Source: Candidatus Nitrosocosmicus sp. (GTDB taxonomy: Archaea > Thermoproteota > Nitrososphaeria > Nitrososphaerales > Nitrososphaeraceae). From it: a stretch of 6,136 nt of DNA. Shown here piece by piece: positions 1-5,702 of this stretch (positions within the stretch are counted from its first letter, which is position 1; each line of letters opens with the position of its first letter). The translations under genes and the position numbers were made by a program. The notes below the pieces were generated by a model. The model was given only the letters and a program-made list of their open reading frames with translations. It was not told the DNA's origin and searched no databases. Where the stretch lies: assembly GCA_030452275.1 (NCBI GenBank), contig JAKDMR010000140.1:1-6136 (forward strand), written 5' to 3'.

Positions 1-1626
1 TGTACCATACTATGGTTCCAATTCAGTCTTGCCGGAAATAAAAAAAAGTATTTTGTCTTGACAACGTTTGGTGTTATTTTTTCCTTGACTCTTTATCTCA
101 ACCTTGAGTTTGTGGATAAATTACTTGTATCGATCTCATTCCCTACCATTTTATTATTTATCATTATTGATAAAGTTCTAAAAAGAAGCAGTATCTCATT
201 TGATTGGAGGCTTTCTGTAAACTATATCTCTTTCTTAGCCATCGCAATTGCTATCCTAAGCACATTTCTAGTCATAAGCTACATTTTATTCCCTGACTAT
301 CCATTGCCGTCATTAAACTATCTATATTATTTTTATCTAATTCTTGCTATTTTTTCTCCACTTTTCCTTCTTGTTATCTCCTTCAGTTATCCAGTTGTTG
401 TAACATTTCGGAGATTAAAGAAAAGATGGTGTAAAAGTTCTGTCAAAAAAGAAGAAAATATTGTTATAAAAGGAAAACACGCAAAAGGAAAACACGTTAA
501 ACGGACAACTAGAGTCTTTCATTTATCAGTAATAATTTTTCTATCAATTATTATAGCTATGGTACCACATGTAAGTACAATTAATAAAGATAATCAAGTT
601 ATTGGCGTTGATACAAAGGATTATTCTAAATTATTGGAATCTATGTCAAAATCATCAGGATTGGAGGAGCTGTTACACAAAGTCTTTGTTACTCTTATGG
701 GTGGAGACAGACCCTTTACTTTATTATCTTTATTAATATTGTATAATGTACTTTCTCAAGGCAATTTCTCTTCTTTGTTGGAAAATCTACCGCTTCTATT
801 AAGCCCGCTGCTCGTAGTCAGTGTATACTTTCTTACCTTGGGTATAACTAGGGATCACCTTACTTCTATTCTAGCTTCTTTAATTACCATTCCATCTCAT
901 ATATTAATAGGTGTATATGGTGGATTATACGCAAATTGGCTTTCATTAACATGGAGTTACTTGGCGATTCTTTTTCTATTTAAAATTCTGGATGAGCCAA
1001 AACGAATCAATTTCTGTATTTTTTCTTCATTACTTGTAATATTGATTTTTTCGCATACTCCCACTTGGAATATTTTGCTGTACGTAATTGGATTGTTTCT
1101 TCTTGTTACCTTCTTTTTATACAAAAGAGCGAATAAAAAAATTTATTTATATATAATCTTTTCTATTTTACCATCAGTAATTATCGATTTAGGAAGAATG
1201 CTATTGTTAAATACATCAGGCATGCAACAGGAAATTGGATTCGCACTACAAAGGGAGGTTGGAATACATGGAGTACATACAATTTGGGAAAATTTAATTG
1301 CTACAACTCATTTTACTTTGGCTGGTCAGATTGGAAACCCTATAATATTACTGCTCGTTGTTTACTGGCTATATAGCATCGAGATAAAGGAAAAATATGC
1401 TATTTTCTTCATTATTTTCTTTTCATTATTTGTACTTCCCTTTTTATTCGGGGATGGACAAATCCAATCACGATTTTTTTTTGAGATACCGATTCAGATC
1501 CCAACAGCCATTGCGCTAATGGTTCTAAAAGAAAGAATAGGAAATTATATGCCTATTGCTATTTGTCTTTGGTTAATTGTTATGTCAGCATACATGGCGG
1601 CAAATTTTGTACTTGTCATTCATTAA
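1..1626 (+). CDS. Multi-pass membrane protein, 5' partial; possibly GT-C-type glycosyltransferase
   Basis: The frame has no stop from base 1 to the TAA at 1624-1626, so the gene enters from the left. The TTG at 58 is only the first start-like codon, not a supported start. At least 541 residues are visible. Numbering from that TTG, I see roughly 13-15 hydrophobic segments (for example 22-40, 57-78, 88-117, 153-171, 243-262, 320-333, 338-355, 362-377, 428-440, 447-464, 498-518) and a Lys/Arg-rich loop at 118-152 that is probably cytoplasmic. After the segment at 153-171 comes a polar loop with GVDTKDY (183-189) and GGDRP (215-219). An acidic residue in an outward loop followed by a 'G-x-RP' turn is reminiscent of archaeal GT-C lipid-linked-sugar transferases, as are YGGLYANW (287-294), HTPTW (333-337) and the C-terminal SRFFFEIPIQI (471-481). 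Membrane location is secure; the enzyme class is an unverified inference. Other possibilities are a polysaccharide polymerase or an unknown transporter-like protein. Confidence 0.85.
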   Translation, partial: CTILWFQFSLAGNKKKYFVLTTFGVIFSLTLYLNLEFVDKLLVSISFPTILLFIIIDKVLKRSSISFDWRLSVNYISFLAIAIAILSTFLVISYILFPDYPLPSLNYLYYFYLILAIFSPLFLLVISFSYPVVVTFRRLKKRWCKSSVKKEENIVIKGKHAKGKHVKRTTRVFHLSVIIFLSIIIAMVPHVSTINKDNQVIGVDTKDYSKLLESMSKSSGLEELLHKVFVTLMGGDRPFTLLSLLILYNVLSQGNFSSLLENLPLLLSPLLVVSVYFLTLGITRDHLTSILASLITIPSHILIGVYGGLYANWLSLTWSYLAILFLFKILDEPKRINFCIFSSLLVILIFSHTPTWNILLYVIGLFLLVTFFLYKRANKKIYLYIIFSILPSVIIDLGRMLLLNTSGMQQEIGFALQREVGIHGVHTIWENLIATTHFTLAGQIGNPIILLLVVYWLYSIEIKEKYAIFFIIFFSLFVLPFLFGDGQIQSRFFFEIPIQIPTAIALMVLKERIGNYMPIAICLWLIVMSAYMAANFVLVIH

Positions 1627-1753
1627 TGAATCTTATTAGAAATATACTCAACCATTCTTAAACCTCAAATTTTTATCTCATTCATTTTGTATAAAATTGC
1701 TGGATTAACATTGTCTGGACAAGCTGTTAGGTCTTCGTTAACTATGTGTCATA

Positions 1754-2158
1754 TTGGCTCTGTATACAGTAAACCAAGAGGAACTGATGGTCTACAAAAC
1801 AAAACATAGACAAAAAGGAAAAAAACACGACTACACCGTCTACAAGAATAATCGCCCTAAATTACCACTTGATGTATTGAACATGTATGACCTTGGTTTT
1901 CTAGGAGTGAAAAAAGACTTTCCGAGACAAAAGTCATCTCTGCCCATTAAGAAGGAAAAGAATCACGAGTTAACTGCAGAACAGAAAGAGTACAATAGAA
2001 ATCATTCTGCAAAGAGAATAGTGGTAGAACACGCCTTTGCCAGATTAAAAAAGTACAGGATAATGAACGATGTTTTCAGAAACAGGCTCAGAAGATATGA
2101 TAGAATTTCAGACATAGTATCAGCACTGGTAAACTACAGAATAATGAATGCCTCTTAG
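1754..2158 (+). pseudogene. IS5-group (DDE_Tnp_4-like) transposase, 5'-truncated remnant
   Basis: The ~134 residues match the C-terminal half of archaeal IS5/ISL2-like transposases as I know them: a KTKHRQKGKKHDYTVYK segment, then DLGFLGVKKDFP (second catalytic Asp region), SSLPIKKEK, EYNRNHS, and RIVVEHAFARLKKYRIM carrying the catalytic Glu, ending in VNYRIMN. Full-length relatives are about 250-280 residues. The N-terminal helix-turn-helix part and the first catalytic Asp are missing, so the product cannot be an active transposase. Recognisable similarity begins near 1757-1760 (residues LYTVNQ). An in-frame stop lies at 1739-1741, so the TTG at 1754 is merely the first start-like codon after the break. 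No ribosome-binding site or TATA box was seen just upstream. The IS ends could not be defined. Confidence 0.85.
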
Positions 2159-2314
2159 TGATAGAACGGAAATGGTTGTTAGTAGATTCTGATAACCTAT
2201 GCTAATTAGGCATCTATGTAAAAGTCTCCTCGAGTTATCCATTATCGTTATTGCTGTCGTATTATTTGCTACCTTATCATCTACCTGTTTGATACTTAAT
2301 GTATCATTATTTGT

Positions 2315-2524
2315 TTACCCTTGGATCCTCTTAAGCTTTCTCTGATATAACTCATCATTTCCATCCTTGTCTGTTATACATGCTACACAGTTTCTTTTCC
2401 CTATATCTATGGAGACATAGTAATGAGCATCAGTATCTCTATTATTTTCACTATTATTAATATCATTTATGAATTCCTTATGATGTTTCTGATCTATTCT
2501 TGTTCTTGTTTCTATTTTTTTCAC
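2315..2524 (-). pseudogene. IS110-family transposase (DEDD recombinase), N-terminal fragment
   Basis: This is a 69-residue reading frame. Residues ~35-55 contain YYVSIDIGKRNCVACITDKDG, the first RuvC-like strand of IS110/IS1111 recombinases, with the first catalytic Asp in SIDIGK. A full protein is about 300-400 residues, with further E/D/D residues and a C-terminal Tnp_20 domain holding the catalytic Ser; none of that is present here. The frame ends at TAA (2315-2317). The same frame then stays open for about 60 codons with only vague resemblance to the family (NDTLSIKQVDDKVAN might be a worn version of the next segment). The nominal GTG start (2522-2524) is itself part of a GGAGGTG Shine-Dalgarno-like motif, so it is probably not the original start. 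The fragment is inactive; it lies opposite to, and 156 bases from, the IS5-type remnant. Confidence 0.8.
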
Positions 2525-2529
2525 CTCCT
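2521..2529 (-). promoter_or_regulatory. Shine-Dalgarno-like motif AGGAGGTGA of the IS110 remnant
   Basis: Read on the minus strand, AGGAGGTGA is a near-perfect anti-16S match. It overlaps the GTG at 2522-2524, so it cannot serve that codon. A start about 6 bases further on is expected; that position (2513-2515) now reads ATA, which may be a mutated ATG. Confidence 0.5.
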
Positions 2530-2540
2530 TTTTTTAATGA

Positions 2541-2614
2541 TACAAGTGGTATCCACTACACTCAGAGCGATAAGGCTGCAAACATCTATCAGAGCTCGTT
2601 ATCATGCTACATGA
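2541..2614 (-). other. Stem-loop-rich leader of IS110 remnant, possible bridge-RNA relic
   Basis: Just upstream of the IS110 reading frame (minus strand) lie three small stem-loops, given in plus-strand coordinates. One is TCATG/CATGA (2602-2606 and 2610-2614, 3-base loop). One is a two-part stem with GAGC 2565-2568 pairing with GCTC 2594-2597 and GATAAG 2569-2574 pairing with CTATC 2586-2590 with one bulged A; it has an asymmetric AGA bulge and an 11-base loop. The third is AGTGG/CCACT (2545-2549 and 2553-2557, 3-base loop). In the IS110 subgroup the non-coding left end upstream of the recombinase encodes a structured bridge RNA whose internal loops read target and donor DNA. Location and stem-loop style fit, but the loops have not been matched to any element ends, so identity is inference. 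Confidence 0.3.
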
Positions 2615-2880
2615 CGGCTCACTTATACAACAGCTTGTTTATCAGCATACCCCAATCAAGAGACAAGACCTTCTTCTTTAAAAGAGGTCATGCGTAATAA
2701 GGGGTTTGAGCGATACTGAATAATAATAGGTTACACAAATAGACTTTTACATGTATACAAGAGATCTAGTAGTGTGTCAAAACGATGCTTAAACCTAAAT
2801 TAGTAAAAGAATATGAAATGTTACCAAGATCATAAGTGTTATTTTTCTATATAAAAGCAATAGTTCAAGATCAGATACCT
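2615..2880. other. Intergenic region with no supported gene
   Basis: This is AT-rich DNA between the IS110 leader and the promoter of the glycine-rich protein gene. Short frames exist on both strands but show no family motif, ribosome-binding site or composition that would support them. A TATA-like stretch, TATATAAAA at 2848-2856, could be a second, more distal promoter for the gene starting at 2925, or simply AT-rich sequence. Confidence 0.5.
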
Positions 2881-2890
2881 TTTTATATAT
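2881..2890 (+). promoter_or_regulatory. TATA-box-like promoter of the glycine-rich protein gene
   Basis: TTTTATATAT is centred about 39 bases upstream of the ATG at 2925. Archaeal TATA boxes sit about 25-30 bases before the transcription start, which places the start near 2910-2916 and gives a leader of only about 10-15 bases. A weak GGTGA (2910-2914) lies 10 bases before the ATG and would be at the very 5' end of that transcript, so near-leaderless translation is likely. Confidence 0.5.
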
Positions 2891-2924
2891 TGGGGCCATT
2901 TGAATATACGGTGAAATACCGAAG

Positions 2925-3797
2925 ATGACAAATTTAAACAAATACAAATATCATATGACATTCGTAACATTGTTTGCCACCCTAATGTTGCTCGCACTTC
3001 CAATGAGCAATATAGGATTTCAAAGCACAACTGCAACGATCTCCATTGATGGGAGTGTAGATGCAGATGGCGGTGACGGCGGTGACGGCGGCGATGCTAA
3101 TGGTGGAAGTACATCTAATTCTGGAGACATAGAGACTGGCGATGCAGAAGGCGGTGACGGCGGTGACGGCGGTGACGCAGAAAGAGAAGATGGCGGTGAC
3201 GTATTTTCAGCTTTTGAAGATGATGAAGATAACAGCGAAACTGAAGGCGGTGACGGCGGCTCAGGCGGTGACGGCGGCATTTCCGGTGGCAACGTGATCA
3301 GCACTGGCGACGGCGGTGACGGCGGCTCAGGCGGTGACGGCGGCTCAGGCGGTGACGGCGGCGATGACAATACAGGTGCAAGTGGAGATGCAGCAGGCCT
3401 TGGTGACGATGCAGAAGTAACAGGCAGTGTTGATGCAGAAGGCGGTGACGGCGGCAACGGCGGCGATGCTAATGGTGGAAGTACATCTAATTCTGGAGAC
3501 ATAGAGACTGGCGATGTGGATGGCGGTGACGGCGGCAACGGCGGTGACGCAGAAAGCGAATCAGGCGGCAGTATCTTTGACTTCTTTGGAAGCGATGAAG
3601 ATAACAGCGAAACTGAAGGCGGTGACGGCGGTGCAGGCGGTGCAGGCGGCATCAGTGGATTCGATGGAATCTTTACTGGTGACGGTGGCGATGCTAGCGA
3701 TGACTCCGGCGGCAATGGCGGTGCAGGCGGCAATGGCGGATCCGGTAATACTGGAACCGACCTTGACGACGAATATAGTATAGTAGCTACACCATAA
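2925..3797 (+). CDS. Secreted Gly/Asp-rich repeat protein with duplicated GGX module
   Basis: This is a 290-residue protein. Residues 1-11 are polar and basic (KYKYH) and 12-27 hydrophobic (TFVTLFATLMLLALP), followed by a plausible cleavage site after QSTTA (residue 37). This reads as a Sec signal peptide, or less likely an uncleaved N-terminal anchor. The rest is highly acidic and glycine-rich with no Cys, Lys, Trp or His. It is two copies of a ~124-residue module, 43-166 and 167-290, aligned without gaps for about 90 residues: GSVDA-, GGD triplets, ANGGSTSNSGDIETGD, more triplets, a short hydrophobic island (VFSAF at 93-97; IFDFFG at 217-222), DEDNSETEGGDGG, GGIS, TGDGGD, then a diverged tail. 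The Gly-Gly-X periodicity is unlike the RTX GGxGxDxUx nonapeptide and could pack as polyglycine-II helices; many Asp may bind Ca2+ or other cations. No enzyme motif or C-terminal anchor is seen. It is likely exported to the cell surface or extracellular matrix; the function is unknown. Confidence 0.85.
   Translation: MTNLNKYKYHMTFVTLFATLMLLALPMSNIGFQSTTATISIDGSVDADGGDGGDGGDANGGSTSNSGDIETGDAEGGDGGDGGDAEREDGGDVFSAFEDDEDNSETEGGDGGSGGDGGISGGNVISTGDGGDGGSGGDGGSGGDGGDDNTGASGDAAGLGDDAEVTGSVDAEGGDGGNGGDANGGSTSNSGDIETGDVDGGDGGNGGDAESESGGSIFDFFGSDEDNSETEGGDGGAGGAGGISGFDGIFTGDGGDASDDSGGNGGAGGNGGSGNTGTDLDDEYSIVATP
3051..3794 (+). repeat. Tandem ~372-bp in-gene duplication with nested 9-bp GGCGGTGAC units
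   Basis: Copy A starts at 3051 and copy B at 3423, a constant offset of 372 bases (124 codons) over most of their length. A 60-bp block is identical (3085-3144 versus 3457-3516), and a second near-identical block includes GATGAAGATAACAGCGAAAC (from 3222 and from 3594). Inside each copy the 9-mer GGCGGTGAC (Gly-Gly-Asp) recurs; I count 15 exact copies in the gene, 11 in copy A and 4 in copy B. The tails of the two copies have diverged by small indels. The block is strikingly G+C-rich against its AT-rich surroundings. Confidence 0.85.
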
Positions 3798-3819
3798 GAT
3801 AGCAAAGTAAAATAGAAAA

Positions 3820-3866
3820 AAAGTCAATAACTGAAAGGTTTTGACTTTAAAACCTTTTTTTCTTTC
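3820..3866 (+). terminator. Terminator of the glycine-rich protein gene, with overlapping hairpins
   Basis: AAAGGTTTT (3834-3842) pairs with AAAACCTTT (3849-3857), a 9-bp stem with a GACTTT loop, followed by a T-rich run to 3866. That is a good intrinsic-type terminator 36 bases after the stop codon. A second stem, AAAGTCAA (3820-3827) with TTGACTTT (3841-3848), uses the terminator loop as its 3' arm, so the two foldings compete or interlock. Another T run follows at 3871-3880. Confidence 0.65.
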
Positions 3867-4001
3867 TAAAAATTTTTTTTGAATAATAATTACATCCTAA
3901 TAATTAATTTTATATTTACAAATTTCAATATTGTTGGATTGAAGTGACATAAACAAAAAGTGTTCCTTTCCTATGATATCTAGTTTTACCTAAAAATACT
4001 C

Positions 4002-4196
4002 CTATACTACTTTGGATGTATAATAGATTGATCTAACAGTACAAACAAGATAAATTTTCCAAACTTCTTTTGGCGAACCTAATCGATTTGCAGCTATTAG
4101 AGTCACTCTCCAATTCTCCTCACTCATCAAGCGATCGTTTACCATCTGAAGATAGTAAATCATATCCCAAGCGTGTTGTTTTCTTAAACGATCCAT
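4002..4196 (-). CDS. Small hypothetical protein (64 residues)
   Basis: I do not recognise a family. The ATG (4194-4196) is the first start after an in-frame stop three codons upstream. The protein looks soluble and helical, with three Trp and balanced charge: HAWDMIYYLQMVNDRLMSEE (residues 8-27) and WRVTLIAANRLGSPKEVWKI (29-48) could be two amphipathic helices joined or capped by GSPKEVW. TTAAAAATAA (minus strand, 4222-4213) sits about 20-25 bases before the ATG and could be a TATA box for a near-leaderless message; an AAGG lies too close to the ATG to be a good ribosome-binding site. Amino-acid composition is more protein-like than in other short frames nearby. It may equally be a remnant or a chance frame. 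Confidence 0.4.
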   Translation of the reverse strand: MDRLRKQHAWDMIYYLQMVNDRLMSEENWRVTLIAANRLGSPKEVWKIYLVCTVRSIYYTSKVV

Positions 4197-4222
4197 TAAC
4201 CTTAATTATATCTTATTTTTAA

Positions 4223-4862
4223 CTGAGGCAGTATCCACACTTATTTTGTCCAAGAACCTAGCTACAAATGGATACTGATTCGTCCAGCACAAGCTATTTT
4301 AACGATCCTAAGGATGGCGAATAATTTTTCTATTATTAGAACTATATTTCTAGCACTTATAAGTCTGGTCAAAACCCTCTTCTGAGGTCCCGTTATTGTA
4401 AAGTCTCTCATAAAGAAGCATCCATAGACTAATTTGTTCCTTATGATCAACGACATTATTTCTCTCTTGAATCAGACATATGATCTATTCAATGTGCCAT
4501 TCCACGTTGATATCTGAAAATTTTTCTTTTTTCTATGATGCAATTCTCCCCTACAAAATATTATGGCTGACCTATGAGTGGTCTGTCCCTAAGTTTACAA
4601 ATCTTGATCGTTAACATGTTCTAGACCATTTATGGATCCAAGCTTTGAATTGATGAAATTTAAAACTTTAGATTCTCCGTTTCCCACATGAGATCTTCTG
4701 TTTACTACCAACCATTCATCCTTCTTATTTACATAAATATTCCGTTCGCTCTCTTAGGCCATTTCTAAAATATTGAATTCAACTAGACGTTAATTACTTG
4801 AAACATGGCTATCTAAAACTGTATTAGTGAAATTAATTTGTTGATATATTTACAACTATCAG
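4223..4862. other. Long AT-rich region with no supported gene
   Basis: No family motif, tRNA, CRISPR repeat or convincing promoter was found on either strand. A 64-codon minus-strand frame at 4262-4456 exists, but it lacks a ribosome-binding site or TATA box and its sequence is undistinguished. The stretch may be decayed former coding DNA or contain an unrecognised small RNA. Confidence 0.5.
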
Positions 4863-4894
4863 AAAAAAATGATTTTAGACTGATCACAATCAGT
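4863..4894 (-). terminator. Hairpin plus T-tract terminator of the collagen-like gene
   Basis: On the minus strand, ACTGAT (4894-4889) pairs with ATCAGT (4884-4879) across a four-base loop. About nine bases later comes a run of seven T (4869-4863). It lies 13 bases past the stop codon of the collagen-like protein gene and points the right way for it. Confidence 0.6.
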
Positions 4895-4907
4895 TATAGA
4901 GTTTTGC

Positions 4908-5213
4908 TTATGGTGATATCAATCTCGACTGACCGTCTTGACCGTCTTGACCGTCTTGACCGTCTCTCGACTGACCGTCTTGACCGTCTTGACCGTCTTG
5001 ACCGTCTTGACCGTCTTGACCGTCTTGACCTTCGTTCAAGGTAATAGTAGAATCAGAAGTGGCCGTTTGATTGTTATCTAAAAGTACAGGAAAGTCCAAA
5101 TACCAGTCTGTTGGCTGAGCAGATAAGCTTTGGTAACCCTGTGAAGAAAATAGTCCCACCATTAAGGAAAAAGTCAGTAATGCCGTTATCACGAGTTTGC
5201 TACTAATATTCAT
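4908..5213 (-). CDS. Secreted collagen-like (Gly-Gln-Asp repeat) protein
   Basis: This is a 101-residue protein starting at the ATG 5211-5213. It begins MNISSKLVITALL, a classic Sec signal peptide: Lys6, hydrophobic core 8-22, and a likely cleavage in LSA|QP after residue 32. The mature part has a short region with aromatics and Asn/Thr (33-60, including NNQT, a possible N-glycosylation sequon). Then follow six GQD triplets (62-79), GQSRD, three more GQD triplets, and GQSRLISP at the C-terminus. Strict Gly every third residue is the collagen signature; bacterial and phage collagen-like proteins use similar GQD/GKD triplets, although the array here is short and has no Pro. A longer in-frame start at 5264 would add 17 residues but lies upstream of the TATA box at 5241-5250, so it is unlikely. 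The protein is probably exported; there is no membrane anchor after the repeats. Its partners and function are unknown. Confidence 0.75.
   Translation of the reverse strand: MNISSKLVITALLTFSLMVGLFSSQGYQSLSAQPTDWYLDFPVLLDNNQTATSDSTITLNEGQDGQDGQDGQDGQDGQDGQSRDGQDGQDGQDGQSRLISP
4923..5026 (-). repeat. 9-bp tandem array with an exact 42-bp duplication (collagen-like gene)
   Basis: On the plus strand the unit is GACCGTCTT (coding GQD in the 9-bp period on the other strand). Three perfect units lie at 4931-4957 and six at 4973-5026, separated by a variant ending CTCGACT. The 42 bp at 4923-4964 is repeated exactly at 4965-5006, preserving frame (14 codons). Perfect identity between units suggests recent expansion by slippage or recombination. 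Confidence 0.9.
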
Positions 5214-5240
5214 GATTATCAGGAAATGTAATAACATACA

Positions 5241-5250
5241 TAATATATCA
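5241..5250 (-). promoter_or_regulatory. TATA-box-like promoter of the collagen-like gene
   Basis: On the minus strand TGATATATTA is centred about 31 bases upstream of the ATG at 5213. With archaeal spacing, transcription would start about 3-6 bases before that ATG. No Shine-Dalgarno sequence precedes it (the upstream reads CCTGATAATC), so the message is probably leaderless or nearly so. This box fixes the choice of start codon. Confidence 0.55.
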
Positions 5251-5702
5251 GTGGTCCATATCAAATCACTGCCAGATTATTATGTTAAAATAATATATTT
5301 TGTGTCATGATTGCCTCGGAGCCTAACCTGAACGACCAATGGGTAATTGCCTCAAAGTAAAACATACGTGGAAAGATAAAACATATGGTTTCAAAACAAA
5401 TTCGGTGGAGAACAGGTTTAGCGCGGATTATAATACCAGGCTCTGTTCACCAAAGTCCTCTAACTCGAAGACATTCCGTTTTCTCTCCCTTTTTTTGTTT
5501 AAAAAATGAGAGCACCTTCATTGCATATATGAGTACAGTGAATTGTATTATTACTTTTCAACTTTATATCTGCACCTGCATAGAGGCAATAAACAGAAGT
5601 CAGGAGAAAGGATACGTGACAAATGGAGGAACAAAGAAAGGTTGAAAGTTACTAATAATTATCCATTTAGAAAGGTAGTGGCAATGAGAGGAAGTTGTTA
5701 TA

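Larger units (their letters stand above)
2216..2752. repeat. 12-bp inverted repeat pair around the IS110 remnant
   Basis: ATGTAAAAGTCT at 2216-2227 recurs as its exact reverse complement AGACTTTTACAT at 2741-2752. The pair brackets the IS110 N-terminal fragment and its leader. The match stops abruptly on both sides. IS110 elements usually lack real terminal inverted repeats, and a 12-bp AT-rich match can arise by chance in 6 kb, so this is recorded as a sequence fact with no assigned role. Confidence 0.3.

Noticed and set aside
2423..2697. Plus-strand frames of 63 and 65 codons
   Set aside because: They are antisense to the IS110 remnant and its leader, hydrophobic because of T-rich sequence, with no independent support.
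2839..3036. 65-codon minus-strand frame over the promoter and signal-peptide region
   Set aside because: It is a shadow across the promoter and 5' end of the well-supported plus-strand gene.
2925..3797. RTX-type calcium-binding repeats
   Set aside because: The GGxGxDxUx nonapeptide with its hydrophobic position is absent; the period is three residues (GGX).
3020..3805. Long minus-strand frame rich in Pro/Ser opposite the glycine-rich gene
   Set aside because: Gly/Asp codons read backwards give Pro/Ser runs. The plus-strand frame has the signal peptide, promoter and terminator, so this is its shadow.
4262..4456. 64-codon minus-strand frame
   Set aside because: It has no ribosome-binding site, no well-placed TATA box and no recognisable motif; it is expected by chance.
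4923..5026. Tandem array as a CRISPR or origin iteron array
   Set aside because: Units are contiguous 9-mers without spacers and keep a reading frame, so they are coding repeats.
4838..5044. Plus-strand frame with DRL repeats
   Set aside because: It is the reverse reading of the 9-bp GQD array; the minus strand carries the signal peptide, TATA box and terminator.
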